Positions 18,105 to 26,617 of a stretch of 64,000 nucleotides of DNA are shown piece by piece. How positions within the stretch are numbered: the first letter of the stretch is position 1; every line of letters begins with the position of its first letter. Under the pieces are notes generated by a model, which saw only the letters and a program-made list of their open reading frames with translations, was not told the origin of the DNA and ran no database searches. The position numbers and the translations under genes were made by a program. Source of the DNA: Zhihengliuella salsuginis (GTDB lineage: Bacteria > Actinomycetota > Actinomycetes > Actinomycetales > Micrococcaceae); assembly GCF_014651715.1 (NCBI RefSeq), contig NZ_BMXK01000001.1, forward strand, positions 186,001 to 250,000, in the 5' to 3' direction.

Positions 18105-19199
18105 ATGACCTCCGAACACTCCGCTCGACCGACGATTTCGGACGTTGCCGCGGAGGCCGGGGTCGGGCGCTCGACGGCCGCGCGAACCCTCGGCGGCTAC
18201 GGCTACGCCAGCGAAGAGGTGCGCGAGCGCGTCCTCGCCGCGGCGGAGCGGATCGGCTACCGTGCGAACGCCTTGGCCCGCAGCGTCTCGACCGGCGTCA
18301 GCCACACCCTCGGATTGATTGTCGCCGACCTCGCGAACCCGTTCTTCGGCGGCGTCGCACGCGGCATCTCCGACGCCTCGCGGGAACGCGGCTTCGACAC
18401 ACTCGTGCTCAGCACCCACGAGGATCTCGCTGAAGAAGTGGCCGCGACGAACGTCCTCATCGACAAGCGCGTCGACGGCATCATCGTGGCCTCGGCCGCC
18501 CTGGAAGCGGGGGCGGCGGGACACATCGAGCAGGCGCGGTCGAGCGGCATCCCCGTGGTGTTGGTCGACCGCGCGGTGCCCGGCCTCGACATCGACGCCG
18601 TCGTCATCGACAACCGGGCCGCGGCGCGCGACGCCGTCGCCCACCTCGTCGCCGCGGGGCACCGGCGCATCGGCTTCGTGTGGGGGCCGCCGCTGGCGGA
18701 GCGGCCGCGGCGGCGCCGCGATTTGGTCGGGGTCGGCACGGGCAACCAGTGGACCGACGGGGAGCGGCTGCAGGGATATCTCGATGCGCTCGACGACGAG
18801 GGGCTGGCGTTCGACGTCGAACTCGTGATGGTCGGCGCCAAGACCGAGGAGAACGCGCAGGCCGAGGTCGCCCGCATGCTGGAACTCCCGGAGCCGCCGA
18901 CCGCGTTATTCTGCACCGAGAACGACGCGATGACGGGCTCTCTGCGCGCCCTGCGGAATGCCGGATCGCGAGTGGGTGAGACCATGTCCCTCATCGGGTT
19001 CGACGACTCCTCTTGGGCCGCGGTCATGGAACCGCCACTGTCGATGATCGAGCAGCCGACGCTGGCGTTGGGTGCAAAAGCGGCTGAGGTGCTGTTCGCC
19101 ACGATCGATGCCGGAAGCCGCGGCGGCGCACCCGAGCTGCACACCCTTGAGACGCGATTCATCGCGCGCGCGTCCGTCGCTCCGCCGAACGTCAACTAG
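18105..19199 (+). CDS. LacI family regulator of the fructosamine locus
   Basis: 364 residues from ATG 18105, with AAAGGGG about 8 nt upstream; earlier in-frame codons overlap the kinase. Helix-turn-helix PTISDVAAEAGVGRSTAARTLGG (in part residues 8-28), hinge helix ANALARSVSTG, then a LacI sugar-binding domain. It closes the deglycase-kinase operon and is the natural candidate to bind the twin TGATACCGGTACCA operators at 15978 and 16090. Confidence 0.86.
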   Translation: MTSEHSARPTISDVAAEAGVGRSTAARTLGGYGYASEEVRERVLAAAERIGYRANALARSVSTGVSHTLGLIVADLANPFFGGVARGISDASRERGFDTLVLSTHEDLAEEVAATNVLIDKRVDGIIVASAALEAGAAGHIEQARSSGIPVVLVDRAVPGLDIDAVVIDNRAAARDAVAHLVAAGHRRIGFVWGPPLAERPRRRRDLVGVGTGNQWTDGERLQGYLDALDDEGLAFDVELVMVGAKTEENAQAEVARMLELPEPPTALFCTENDAMTGSLRALRNAGSRVGETMSLIGFDDSSWAAVMEPPLSMIEQPTLALGAKAAEVLFATIDAGSRGGAPELHTLETRFIARASVAPPNVN

Positions 19200-19234
19200 G
19201 CGTGGGACACGGGGGCGCGGCATATGCTGAACAG

Positions 19235-20305
19235 ATGCCTCACATCACTCCCGGTGCGGGCGCCAAGCGTGCCACCATGAAGGACGTCGCCGCACTGGCC
19301 GGCGTCTCGCCGAAGACCGTCTCGAACGTGCTCACCGGCTCCGCCGGCGTCCGCGAGCCCACGCGCCGCGTCGTCGAGGAGGCCATGCAGTCGCTCGGCT
19401 ACGTGCCCAACCTCAGCGCGCGCGGCCTGCGGAACGGGCGGACGGGGGTCATCGGGTTCGCGCTGCCGGACCTGGCGACGGCGTTCTCCGCCACCCTGAC
19501 GCACGCGATCGTGCAGGTCGCGCACGAGCGCGGCCTGGCCGTACTCGTCGAGGAGACGGCCGCCGATCCGACCCGCGAGCACCAGCTCGTGGCCCGCGCG
19601 CGGGAGCACTCCATCGACGGGCTCATCCTGAACCCGGTCCGCCTGGAGGACAGCGTCGTCGAGTACCTGGAGCACCTGCCGCCGGTCGTCCTCATCGGGG
19701 AGGTCGAGCAGTACAAGACGGACCGCGTGTTCGTCGAGAGCCGCGCCGCGGCCCGGCAGATGACCGAGCACCTCATCGAACGGGGCGCCCGGCGGATCGC
19801 GGTGATCGGCGGTTCGCAGGGTGTCCGCCCGGGGCTCGCCACGTCCGGGCTGCGGCTCCGCGGCTACCTCGAGGCGCTGGAGGGCGCCGGCATCGAGCCG
19901 GACCCCGGCCTGCAGATATCCGTGCGCCAGTGGACGATCGAGGCCGGCGCGGCTGCGGTCCGCGAGCTGCACGCCGCGGGCGAGGCCTTCGACGCGCTCC
20001 TGTGCTTCACCGACTCGATGGCCCTCGGTGCCCTCCACGCCCTGCACGAGCTGGGCCTGCAGGTGCCCCGCGACGTCCTCGTGGCCGGTTTCGACGACGT
20101 CGAGCACGCGCGCTACGCCGTTCCCGGCCTGACGACCGTCGGGTTCGACCACGTCGCCTACGTGACCGCGGCGCTGGACCTTCTTCAGCGGCGGATCGAC
20201 GGCCGCGACCTGGCCGCGCAGGCGGTTCCGGTGCCGCACCGGTTGATCGTCCGGGACAGCACGTCCGCGAGCCCGGCCGGCGTCGGCGACTCCAGCCGCA
20301 ACTAG
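19235..20305 (+). CDS. LacI family regulator of the arabinoside locus
   Basis: 356 residues from ATG 19235. TATGCT (19223-19228) lies exactly 6 nt upstream, which marks a leaderless start. Helix-turn-helix ATMKDVAALAGVSPKTVSNV at about residues 14-33, hinge LSARGLRNG, then an effector domain. It precedes an importer and an arabinofuranosidase gene; the TTACATCGATGTAA palindrome in the 20306-20413 gap is its likely operator. The inducer is probably arabinose or an arabino-oligosaccharide. Confidence 0.87.
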   Translation: MPHITPGAGAKRATMKDVAALAGVSPKTVSNVLTGSAGVREPTRRVVEEAMQSLGYVPNLSARGLRNGRTGVIGFALPDLATAFSATLTHAIVQVAHERGLAVLVEETAADPTREHQLVARAREHSIDGLILNPVRLEDSVVEYLEHLPPVVLIGEVEQYKTDRVFVESRAAARQMTEHLIERGARRIAVIGGSQGVRPGLATSGLRLRGYLEALEGAGIEPDPGLQISVRQWTIEAGAAAVRELHAAGEAFDALLCFTDSMALGALHALHELGLQVPRDVLVAGFDDVEHARYAVPGLTTVGFDHVAYVTAALDLLQRRIDGRDLAAQAVPVPHRLIVRDSTSASPAGVGDSSRN

Positions 20306-20351
20306 CGGAGCCACCCGCCCGCGTCTCTGTGAAAATACTCGAGGGTACGTC

Positions 20352-20380
20352 TTGCGACTCCGATTACATCGATGTAAATT
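20352..20380 (+). promoter_or_regulatory. Promoter with LacI-type operator upstream of arabinoside importer
   Basis: -35 TTGCGA (20352-20357), 17-bp spacer, -10 TAAATT (20375-20380). A perfect 14-bp palindrome TTACATCGATGTAA (20364-20377) fills the spacer and overlaps the -10, so bound repressor would block polymerase. The palindrome has the central CG of LacI-family operators. Confidence 0.65.
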
Positions 20381-20413
20381 GGCTGCAATCTTCGTCACAA
20401 GGAGTCGAGATTC

Positions 20414-21742
20414 ATGCTGACAACGCACGTAAACCGCAGACGCTTCCTGAGCGCCGCTGCAGCCATCGTGGGCGCGGGCGCCCTCGGGGCCTGCTCGGCG
20501 GCCCAGGGAGCGGACGGTCGCATCCTGCAGTTCTGGCACCTGCTGAGCGGCGGCGACGGCGTCACCATGGCCGGTCTGATCGACCAGGTCAACGCCGCCC
20601 ACGCCGGGTTCGATGCCAAGCCGACGGTGCTCGCCTGGGGTGCGCCGTACTACACCAAGCTCGCTATGGCGGGCGCCGGGGGCCGGGCGCCCGAGGTGGC
20701 GATCATGCACGCCTCCCGGGTCCCCGGCTACGTCCCGGGCGGCCTGCTGGATCCGTGGGACAAGGAGCTCCTGGCCTCCCACGGGGTCGGCGAGGAGCAG
20801 TACTCGCAGCCCGTCTGGGACAAGTCGCACGTCGGCGGCGAGCTCTACAGCGTCGCGCTCGACGCGCACCCGTTCATCATGCTTTACAACAAGGAGCTCT
20901 GCGCGGAGGCCGGGGTGCTCGACGCCGACGGCCGGCTGAAGGCGACCGGAACGCCCGAGGAGTTCCTCGCCCTGGGCCGGGAGCTCTCCGCGGTGAGCGA
21001 GGGTCACGGCATGTCCTTCGGCTATCTCGGCAGCGGCTCGCAGATGTGGCGCCTCTTCTACACGCTCTACTGCCAGCAGGGGGTCGCCATGGAGCTGCCG
21101 CAGGGAGGGGAGGCGCAGATCGACGAGGACGCGGCCGTCACCGCCCTCGAATTCATGCAGCAACTGCTCGACGGCGAGGTCGCCGCGGCCCAGAACGACG
21201 AGGACAACGCGATCGCGGAGTTCGCCACCGGGCGCAGCGCGATCCTCTTCACCGGCGTCTGGGAACTGCCCACGATGCAGAAGGAGGGGATCGACGTCGG
21301 CGCCGCGGCGATCCCGACGCTGTACTCCCAGCCCGCGGTCTACGCCGATTCGCACTCGTTCGTGCTGCCGCGGCAGATGAACGCCGATCCCGAGCTGCGC
21401 AAGATGACGTACACGTTCGTCGCCGACCTGCTGTCCCGGTCCACGGAGTGGGCGGCCGCCGGTCACATCCCGGCCTACCTCCCCGTCATCGAGAGCGACG
21501 CGTACGCGAAGCTCGAGCCGCAGTCCGACTACTCCGATGCCGCCAACCACCTGGTGTACGACCCGCCCGCCTGGTTCACGGGGTCCGGCTCCAACTTCCA
21601 GAGCGACTTCGGCCAGACCGTCCAGAGCGTCCTGATGACCGGATCGGACCCGAGGCCCGCGGTCAGGGCCTTCAAGAAGCAGCTCGACGCCATCCTGGCC
21701 AAGCCCAATCCCACCGACCCGGAAGGGGAGTGGTCCGCATGA
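20414..21742 (+). CDS. Arabinoside ABC transporter substrate-binding lipoprotein (Tat-type signal)
   Basis: 442 residues. The signal has NRRRFLSAAAAIVG (residues 7-20, twin arginine) and an LGAC lipobox with Cys27. Family-1 binding fold follows. Start supported by AAGGAG 8-9 nt upstream (20399-20404). Its stop overlaps the ATG of the next permease (ATGA). With two permeases and an intracellular GH51 arabinofuranosidase it resembles the AraNPQ-AbfA arrangement for uptake of arabino-oligosaccharides. Confidence 0.88.
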   Translation: MLTTHVNRRRFLSAAAAIVGAGALGACSAAQGADGRILQFWHLLSGGDGVTMAGLIDQVNAAHAGFDAKPTVLAWGAPYYTKLAMAGAGGRAPEVAIMHASRVPGYVPGGLLDPWDKELLASHGVGEEQYSQPVWDKSHVGGELYSVALDAHPFIMLYNKELCAEAGVLDADGRLKATGTPEEFLALGRELSAVSEGHGMSFGYLGSGSQMWRLFYTLYCQQGVAMELPQGGEAQIDEDAAVTALEFMQQLLDGEVAAAQNDEDNAIAEFATGRSAILFTGVWELPTMQKEGIDVGAAAIPTLYSQPAVYADSHSFVLPRQMNADPELRKMTYTFVADLLSRSTEWAAAGHIPAYLPVIESDAYAKLEPQSDYSDAANHLVYDPPAWFTGSGSNFQSDFGQTVQSVLMTGSDPRPAVRAFKKQLDAILAKPNPTDPEGEWSA

Positions 21743-22701
21743 GTCACGCCGCCACCGAAACAAAGGGCGCCCGCGGGCCGGCGGCCGCCGTCGCCGGCGC
21801 GGCCGGAGCGGTCCCGCCGACCGGCGTCAAGCGGTTCCGCGAGGCGCGCGTCGCGTGGATCTTCCTCGCCCCGTTCATGATCGCGTTCCTGCTCTTCCTC
21901 GTCTGGCCGATCCTGCACGGCTTCTACCTCAGCTTCACGGATCAGTCGCTCACCGGCGCCGGAGGCGGATTCGTCGGCGGAGCGAACTACGCGGAGGCCT
22001 TCGGCGACGCGACGATGTGGCGATCGCTCGCCAACACGGTGCTGTTCACCCTCATGTCGACGGTCCCGCTCGTGGCGATCGCGCTGGTCATGGCACTGCT
22101 CGTGGACACCGGCCTGCCGGGCCAGTGGCTGTGGCGCCTGTCCTTCTTCATGCCCTACCTGCTGGCCTCCACGGTGATCTCGCAGATCTGGGTGTGGATC
22201 TTCAACCCGTCGGTCGGCGCGGCCAACGAGCTGCTGCGGGCGGTCGGACTCGAGCCCATCGCCTGGCTGCAGAACGAGAGCACCAACCTGACGGCGATCG
22301 TCATCGCCACCGTCTGGTGGACCATCGGGTTCAACTTCCTGCTCTACCTCGCGGCCCTGCAGAACATCCCGGGCCACCAGTACGAGGCGGCGGAGCTCGA
22401 CGGCGCCGGCAAGCTGCGGCAGGTCTGGTCGATCACGCTGCCCCAGCTCGGCCCCACGACCGTCGTCGTCCTCATCCTCCAGATCCTGGCGTCGCTCAAG
22501 CTGTTCGATCAGGCGTACCAGATGATGGGCGGCATCTCGAGCGACACCACCCGGTCCATCATCCAGTACATCTACGAGGCCGGGTTCGTCGGCTACCGGT
22601 TCGGCTACTCGGCGGCGATCTCCTACGTCTTCTTCGCCGCCATCATCATCGTCGGCATCCTCCAGGCCGTACTGCTCCGGCAGAGGAAGGCGGAGAAATG
22701 A
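21739..22701 (+). CDS. Arabinoside ABC transporter permease, MalF type (AraP-like)
   Basis: 320 residues from ATG 21739, which overlaps the binding-protein stop by 4 bp. An Ala-rich cytoplasmic N-terminus of about 35 residues precedes WIFLAPFMIAFLLFLVWP and five further membrane segments. EAA loop YEAAELDGAGKLRQVW. Its own stop overlaps the next permease start (ATGA), so the three importer proteins are translationally coupled. Confidence 0.9.
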   Translation: MSHAATETKGARGPAAAVAGAAGAVPPTGVKRFREARVAWIFLAPFMIAFLLFLVWPILHGFYLSFTDQSLTGAGGGFVGGANYAEAFGDATMWRSLANTVLFTLMSTVPLVAIALVMALLVDTGLPGQWLWRLSFFMPYLLASTVISQIWVWIFNPSVGAANELLRAVGLEPIAWLQNESTNLTAIVIATVWWTIGFNFLLYLAALQNIPGHQYEAAELDGAGKLRQVWSITLPQLGPTTVVVLILQILASLKLFDQAYQMMGGISSDTTRSIIQYIYEAGFVGYRFGYSAAISYVFFAAIIIVGILQAVLLRQRKAEK

Positions 22702-23630
22702 GCACCACCATCGAAACTCCCGATCCCGTGGCGGATCCGCCGGGAACGGCCCGCCCGGTCAAGGGGCACCGCGTCGTCAGATCGAGCCGGATGGCAGGAG
22801 CGAAGCGCTTCTCCGGGCTGCGCATCGTCGCCTTCGCCGCACTGGCCCTCATGGCGGTCGGCTGGCTGCTGCCGTTCCTCTGGGCCGTCGCCACGGCCTT
22901 CAAGACCGAGACGGACGCGGCCTTGGGCGGCCTGGACTGGATCGGCGAATCCGGGGCGACCGCGGAGGCGTTCGTCTCCATCCTCTCCCAGGGCAACATC
23001 TGGGTGTGGGCGTTCAACAGCCTCTGGACCTCCGTGGCGATCACCGCCATCACGGTGTTCATCTCCGCGTTCGCGGCCTACGCGTTCTCCCGGCTGGACT
23101 TCCGCGGCCGGCGCTGGATGTTCGTGGTGATCCTCGCCTCGATCGTCATCCCGCCGCAGGTGCTGATCATCCCGCTGTTCTACCAGATGCTCGCCTTCAA
23201 CCTGGTGGACACGCACTGGGGACTGATCCTTCCGCAGGTCGTCATGCCGGCGATGGTCTTCATCCTGAAGAAGTTCTTCGACGCGGTCCCGATCGAGCTC
23301 GAGGACGCGGCCAGGGTCGACGGCGCCACCCGGTTCCGCATCTTCTGGTCGGTCGTGCTGCCGCTGTCGCGCCCGATCCTCGGAGCGGTGTCGATCTTCG
23401 TGTTCATCAACGCGTGGAACAACTTCCTCTGGCCGTTCATCGTCATCAACGACACCCTGCTGATGACGCTCCCGGTCGGCCTGCAGACCGTCATCAGCGC
23501 CTACGGCGTCCAGTACGCCCAGATCATGGCCCAGGCCGTCCTGGCGTCCCTCCCGCTCATCATCGTCTTCCTGCTGTTCCAGCGGCAGATCGTCAAGGGC
23601 GTCGCCACGACCGGCTTCGGCGGCCAGTAG
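22698..23630 (+). CDS. Arabinoside ABC transporter permease, MalG type (AraQ-like)
   Basis: 310 residues from ATG 22698. Cytoplasmic N-terminal tail of about 40 residues, six membrane segments, EAA loop LEDAARVDGATRFRIF (Asp in place of the first Glu-Ala pair, still normal for the family). It is followed after 29 nt by the arabinofuranosidase gene, which has its own strong ribosome site. Confidence 0.9.
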   Translation: MSTTIETPDPVADPPGTARPVKGHRVVRSSRMAGAKRFSGLRIVAFAALALMAVGWLLPFLWAVATAFKTETDAALGGLDWIGESGATAEAFVSILSQGNIWVWAFNSLWTSVAITAITVFISAFAAYAFSRLDFRGRRWMFVVILASIVIPPQVLIIPLFYQMLAFNLVDTHWGLILPQVVMPAMVFILKKFFDAVPIELEDAARVDGATRFRIFWSVVLPLSRPILGAVSIFVFINAWNNFLWPFIVINDTLLMTLPVGLQTVISAYGVQYAQIMAQAVLASLPLIIVFLLFQRQIVKGVATTGFGGQ

Positions 23631-23659
23631 CGACCCCCCCAGAATCTCGAAGGAGAAAA

Positions 23660-25195
23660 ATGACTCAAGCACGCATCACCCTCGACCGCGATTTCACCAT
23701 CGGCCCCGTGCCGCGACGCCTCTTCGGCTCGTTCGTCGAGCACATGGGCCGCTGCGTCTACACGGGCATCTACGAGCCCGGCCACCCGCAGGCCGACGCG
23801 CAGGGCTACCGCCGCGACGTCCTCGAACTCGTCAAGGAGATGGGGCCGACCGTCGTCCGCTACCCCGGCGGCAACTTCGTCTCCGGCTACCGCTGGGAGG
23901 ACGGGGTCGGCCCGCGGGAGGACCGCCCCGTGCGGATCGACGGCGCGTGGCACTCGATCGAGACCAACGCGTTCGGCCTCCACGAGTTCGTGGACTGGGC
24001 CAAGCTGGCCGACGTCGAGGTGATGGAGGCCGTGAACCTGGGCACCCGCGGTGTCGAGGAGGCCCGCTCCCTGGTGGAGTACGCCAACCACCCCTCCGGC
24101 ACGTACTGGTCCGATCTGCGGCGCAAGAACGGCGCCGAGGACCCGTTCGACATCAAGCTCTGGTGCCTCGGCAACGAGCTGGACGGCCCGTGGCAGATCG
24201 GGCACAAGACCGCCGACGAGTACGGCCGGCTGGCCCAGGAGACGGCGAAGGCCATGCGCCTGGTCGACCCGTCGATCGAGCTCGTCGCCGTCGGCTCCTC
24301 GAACCGGCAGATGCCCACGTTCGGCTCGTGGGAGCACTCGGTGCTCACGCACACCTACTCCGAGGTCGAGTACATCTCGATGCACGCCTACTACCAGGAG
24401 CACGCCGGCGATGCGGCGTCGTTCCTGGCCGAGGCCGTGGACATGGACGAGTTCATCGACGGCGTCATCTCGACGATCGACGCCGTGAAGGCGGCCGGCA
24501 AGCACAAGAACCAGGTCGACATCTCCTTCGACGAGTGGAACGTCTGGTACCAGCGCGGTCTCGAGACCGAGGACCAGCCGCACAAGGTCGCGGCGGGCTG
24601 GAAGCCCTACCCGCGGCTGATCGAGGACGCGTACAACGTGACGGACGCGGTCGTCGTCGGAACGTTCCTGAACAGCCTGCTGCGCCACGGCGACCGCGTG
24701 ACGATCGCCAACCAGGCTCAGCTCGTCAACGTGATCGCCCCCATCCGCTCCGAGGAGGGCGGCCCGGCCTGGCGGCAGTCGAGCTTCTGGCCGTTCGCCC
24801 GGATGGCGGCCCTGGCCAGCGGCCAGATCCTGCGGCTGGCCGTCGACTCCGGCAAGGTGCCCACGGCCAAGTTCGGCGACGTCGACGCGGTCGACGCCGC
24901 GGCCACGTGGGACGCCGAGCGCGGCACGATCGCCGTCTTCCTCGCGAACCGCTCGCTCGAGGAGTCCGCCGAGGTCGAGCTCGACCTGCGCGGGCTCGCC
25001 GCGGACCGGATCACGCGCGCCGAGGTCCTCACGATCCCGGCCGGCGGCGACCGCCTCACCGCGAACACCGAGGACAACCAGGACGCCGTCGGGCTCACGC
25101 GGCTTGAGTCCGTCGGCATCGAGGACGGCAAGGTGCGCGCGACGCTGCCGAAGCTCTCGTGGGCCGTCGTGGAGATCGCGGCTGCGGCGTCGTAG
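23660..25195 (+). CDS. abfA: GH51 alpha-N-arabinofuranosidase
   Basis: 511 residues from ATG 23660 with AGGAGA (23651-23656) upstream. No signal peptide, so it acts in the cytoplasm on imported oligosaccharides. A TIM-barrel catalytic domain is followed by a C-terminal beta-sandwich. The acid/base is E173 in CLGNELDGPWQ and the nucleophile is E292 in ISFDEWNVWY, both in the family 51 motifs; RYPGGNFVSGYRW (residues 67-79) is also characteristic. It removes terminal L-arabinofuranose from arabinan or arabinoxylan fragments. Length is typical. Confidence 0.93.
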   Translation: MTQARITLDRDFTIGPVPRRLFGSFVEHMGRCVYTGIYEPGHPQADAQGYRRDVLELVKEMGPTVVRYPGGNFVSGYRWEDGVGPREDRPVRIDGAWHSIETNAFGLHEFVDWAKLADVEVMEAVNLGTRGVEEARSLVEYANHPSGTYWSDLRRKNGAEDPFDIKLWCLGNELDGPWQIGHKTADEYGRLAQETAKAMRLVDPSIELVAVGSSNRQMPTFGSWEHSVLTHTYSEVEYISMHAYYQEHAGDAASFLAEAVDMDEFIDGVISTIDAVKAAGKHKNQVDISFDEWNVWYQRGLETEDQPHKVAAGWKPYPRLIEDAYNVTDAVVVGTFLNSLLRHGDRVTIANQAQLVNVIAPIRSEEGGPAWRQSSFWPFARMAALASGQILRLAVDSGKVPTAKFGDVDAVDAAATWDAERGTIAVFLANRSLEESAEVELDLRGLAADRITRAEVLTIPAGGDRLTANTEDNQDAVGLTRLESVGIEDGKVRATLPKLSWAVVEIAAAAS

Positions 25196-25227
25196 CCTCT
25201 CCGCGCGGGCGGGACTAGGGTGGGTCC

Positions 25228-25653
25228 ATGGACCACCGTGCTCACCACTCCAACGACCCGGCGGTCATCAAGCGCCTGATGACCACGCCGGGCCGCTGGG
25301 CCGTGGTCGGGCTGACGAACAACCCCGCCCGCGTCGCGCTGCCCGTGGCCACGTGGGTGCGGGACCACCTGGGCATGGACATCGTCCCCGTGAACCTGAG
25401 CGGCGAGGACGTCCTCGGCCGGCCGGGCCACACCCGGCTGGCCGAGATCGAGGGCCGCATCGACGTCGTCGACTGCTTCGTGAACTCGGCCAAGGTCGGC
25501 GACATCGTCGACCAGGCCATCGCGATCGGTGCCGGGGCCGTCTGGATGCAGCTCGGGGTGATCGACCAGGCCGCCGCCCAGCGGGCGAAGGACGCAGGGC
25601 TCGACGTCGTGATGAACACCTGCCCGAAGATCGAGGCGGTGCGGCTGCCGTGA
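25228..25653 (+). CDS. CoA-binding domain protein (YccU-like)
   Basis: 141 residues. Rossmann-like CoA-binding domain with AVVGLTNNPAR near residues 28-38, VNLSGEDVLG and a VIDCFVN-like strand, matching small YccU/COG1832 proteins. Their function is unsettled. TAGGGT (25216-25221) is exactly 6 nt from the ATG, indicating a leaderless message. Its stop overlaps the GTG of the next gene (GTGA). Confidence 0.85.
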   Translation: MDHRAHHSNDPAVIKRLMTTPGRWAVVGLTNNPARVALPVATWVRDHLGMDIVPVNLSGEDVLGRPGHTRLAEIEGRIDVVDCFVNSAKVGDIVDQAIAIGAGAVWMQLGVIDQAAAQRAKDAGLDVVMNTCPKIEAVRLP

Positions 25654-26078
25654 GCGGCGGCCTCACGACGGCGGCCGTGCGCGGGATGTGCCTCGCGCTG
25701 CCGGGGGCGTTCGAAGACCAGCCGTTCGGGCCGGACACCCTGGTCGTCAAGGTGCGCGGCCGCGCCGCGACCCGGCCCAGGATGTTCGCCCTGATCTGGG
25801 GCGGGGAGCGCGCCCTCGCCTCCGGCACGGCGGAGGGGCCGGCGCGCATGAACCTGAAGATCGAGCCGGCGCTGGGGGACCAGCTGCGGGCGGCGCATCC
25901 CGAGATCACGCGCGGCTACCACATGAACAAGCGCCACTGGGTGACGGTGGCCTGCGGTGCCGGCCTGCCGGAGGCCATGGTCCGGGACATGGTCGAGGAC
26001 TCCTACGACCTCGTGGTCGAGTCCCTGCCGGCCGCGGACCGCGAGGCGCTCGGTTGGCGCTGCTCGGCCGGCGGATGA
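25650..26078 (+). CDS. MmcQ/YjbR family DNA-binding-like protein
   Basis: 142 residues from GTG 25650, translationally coupled to the CoA-binding gene by a 4-bp overlap. It shows the CyaY-like double-wing pattern of MmcQ/YjbR proteins: LALPGAFEDQPFGP near the start, KVRGR..MFALIW, the NLKIEP strand and the HMNKRHWVTV motif near residue 92. The family is widespread and mostly uncharacterised; DNA binding is suggested from structure only. Confidence 0.85.
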   Translation: MSGGLTTAAVRGMCLALPGAFEDQPFGPDTLVVKVRGRAATRPRMFALIWGGERALASGTAEGPARMNLKIEPALGDQLRAAHPEITRGYHMNKRHWVTVACGAGLPEAMVRDMVEDSYDLVVESLPAADREALGWRCSAGG

Positions 26079-26152
26079 CGGGTAGCCGGAATCACGGCCG
26101 GACCACCGGCCCGCCCATGGCATCCGTCCGGTGCCGAGAATAGGGTGGGGGG

Positions 26153-26473
26153 ATGATCTTCATCGTCGTCAAGTTCAAAGTGAAGCCCGAGTCCGCCGAA
26201 ACCTTCGTCGAGGCCACGCGCCCGTTCACCGAGGCCACCCGCGCGGAGGCCGGGAACCTCTGGTTCGACTGGTCCCGCAGCCTCGAGGACGCGAACGAGT
26301 TCGTCCTCGTCGAGGCCTTCGAGGACGGCGCAGCCGAGGCGCACGTGGGCAGCGACCACTTCGCAGCCGGCCTCCAGGCCATGCGCCCCCACCTGGTCGA
26401 GACCCCGCGCATCATCAGCCGCCAGATCGAGGGCGACGGCTGGGACGCCATGGGCGAGCTGCAGATCGGCTGA
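26153..26473 (+). CDS. Antibiotic biosynthesis monooxygenase (ABM) domain protein
   Basis: 106 residues forming one ferredoxin-like ABM domain: IVVKFKVKPESAETFVEA at the start, NLWFDWSRS and FVLVEAFEDGAAEAHVGSDHF in the middle. Such small dimeric proteins act as quinol monooxygenases or heme-degrading-like enzymes (YgiN group), without cofactor in many cases. TAGGGT (26141-26146) sits 6 nt before the ATG, so it is another probable leaderless gene. No pathway partner is evident. Confidence 0.85.
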   Translation: MIFIVVKFKVKPESAETFVEATRPFTEATRAEAGNLWFDWSRSLEDANEFVLVEAFEDGAAEAHVGSDHFAAGLQAMRPHLVETPRIISRQIEGDGWDAMGELQIG

Positions 26474-26617
26474 CGGCCCGGGCCGGGGTGCGGGCGCGCC
26501 CCGGCCCGGGCCGCAGCCCGCCCCCGGCGCTCCCCGCCGGGAAGCTTCGAGCTTCAACTTCGTGCTACCTTGGTGCCGGAATTGCTGGGGGGCAATCAGA
26601 ATTGCGGGTCATCAGAC

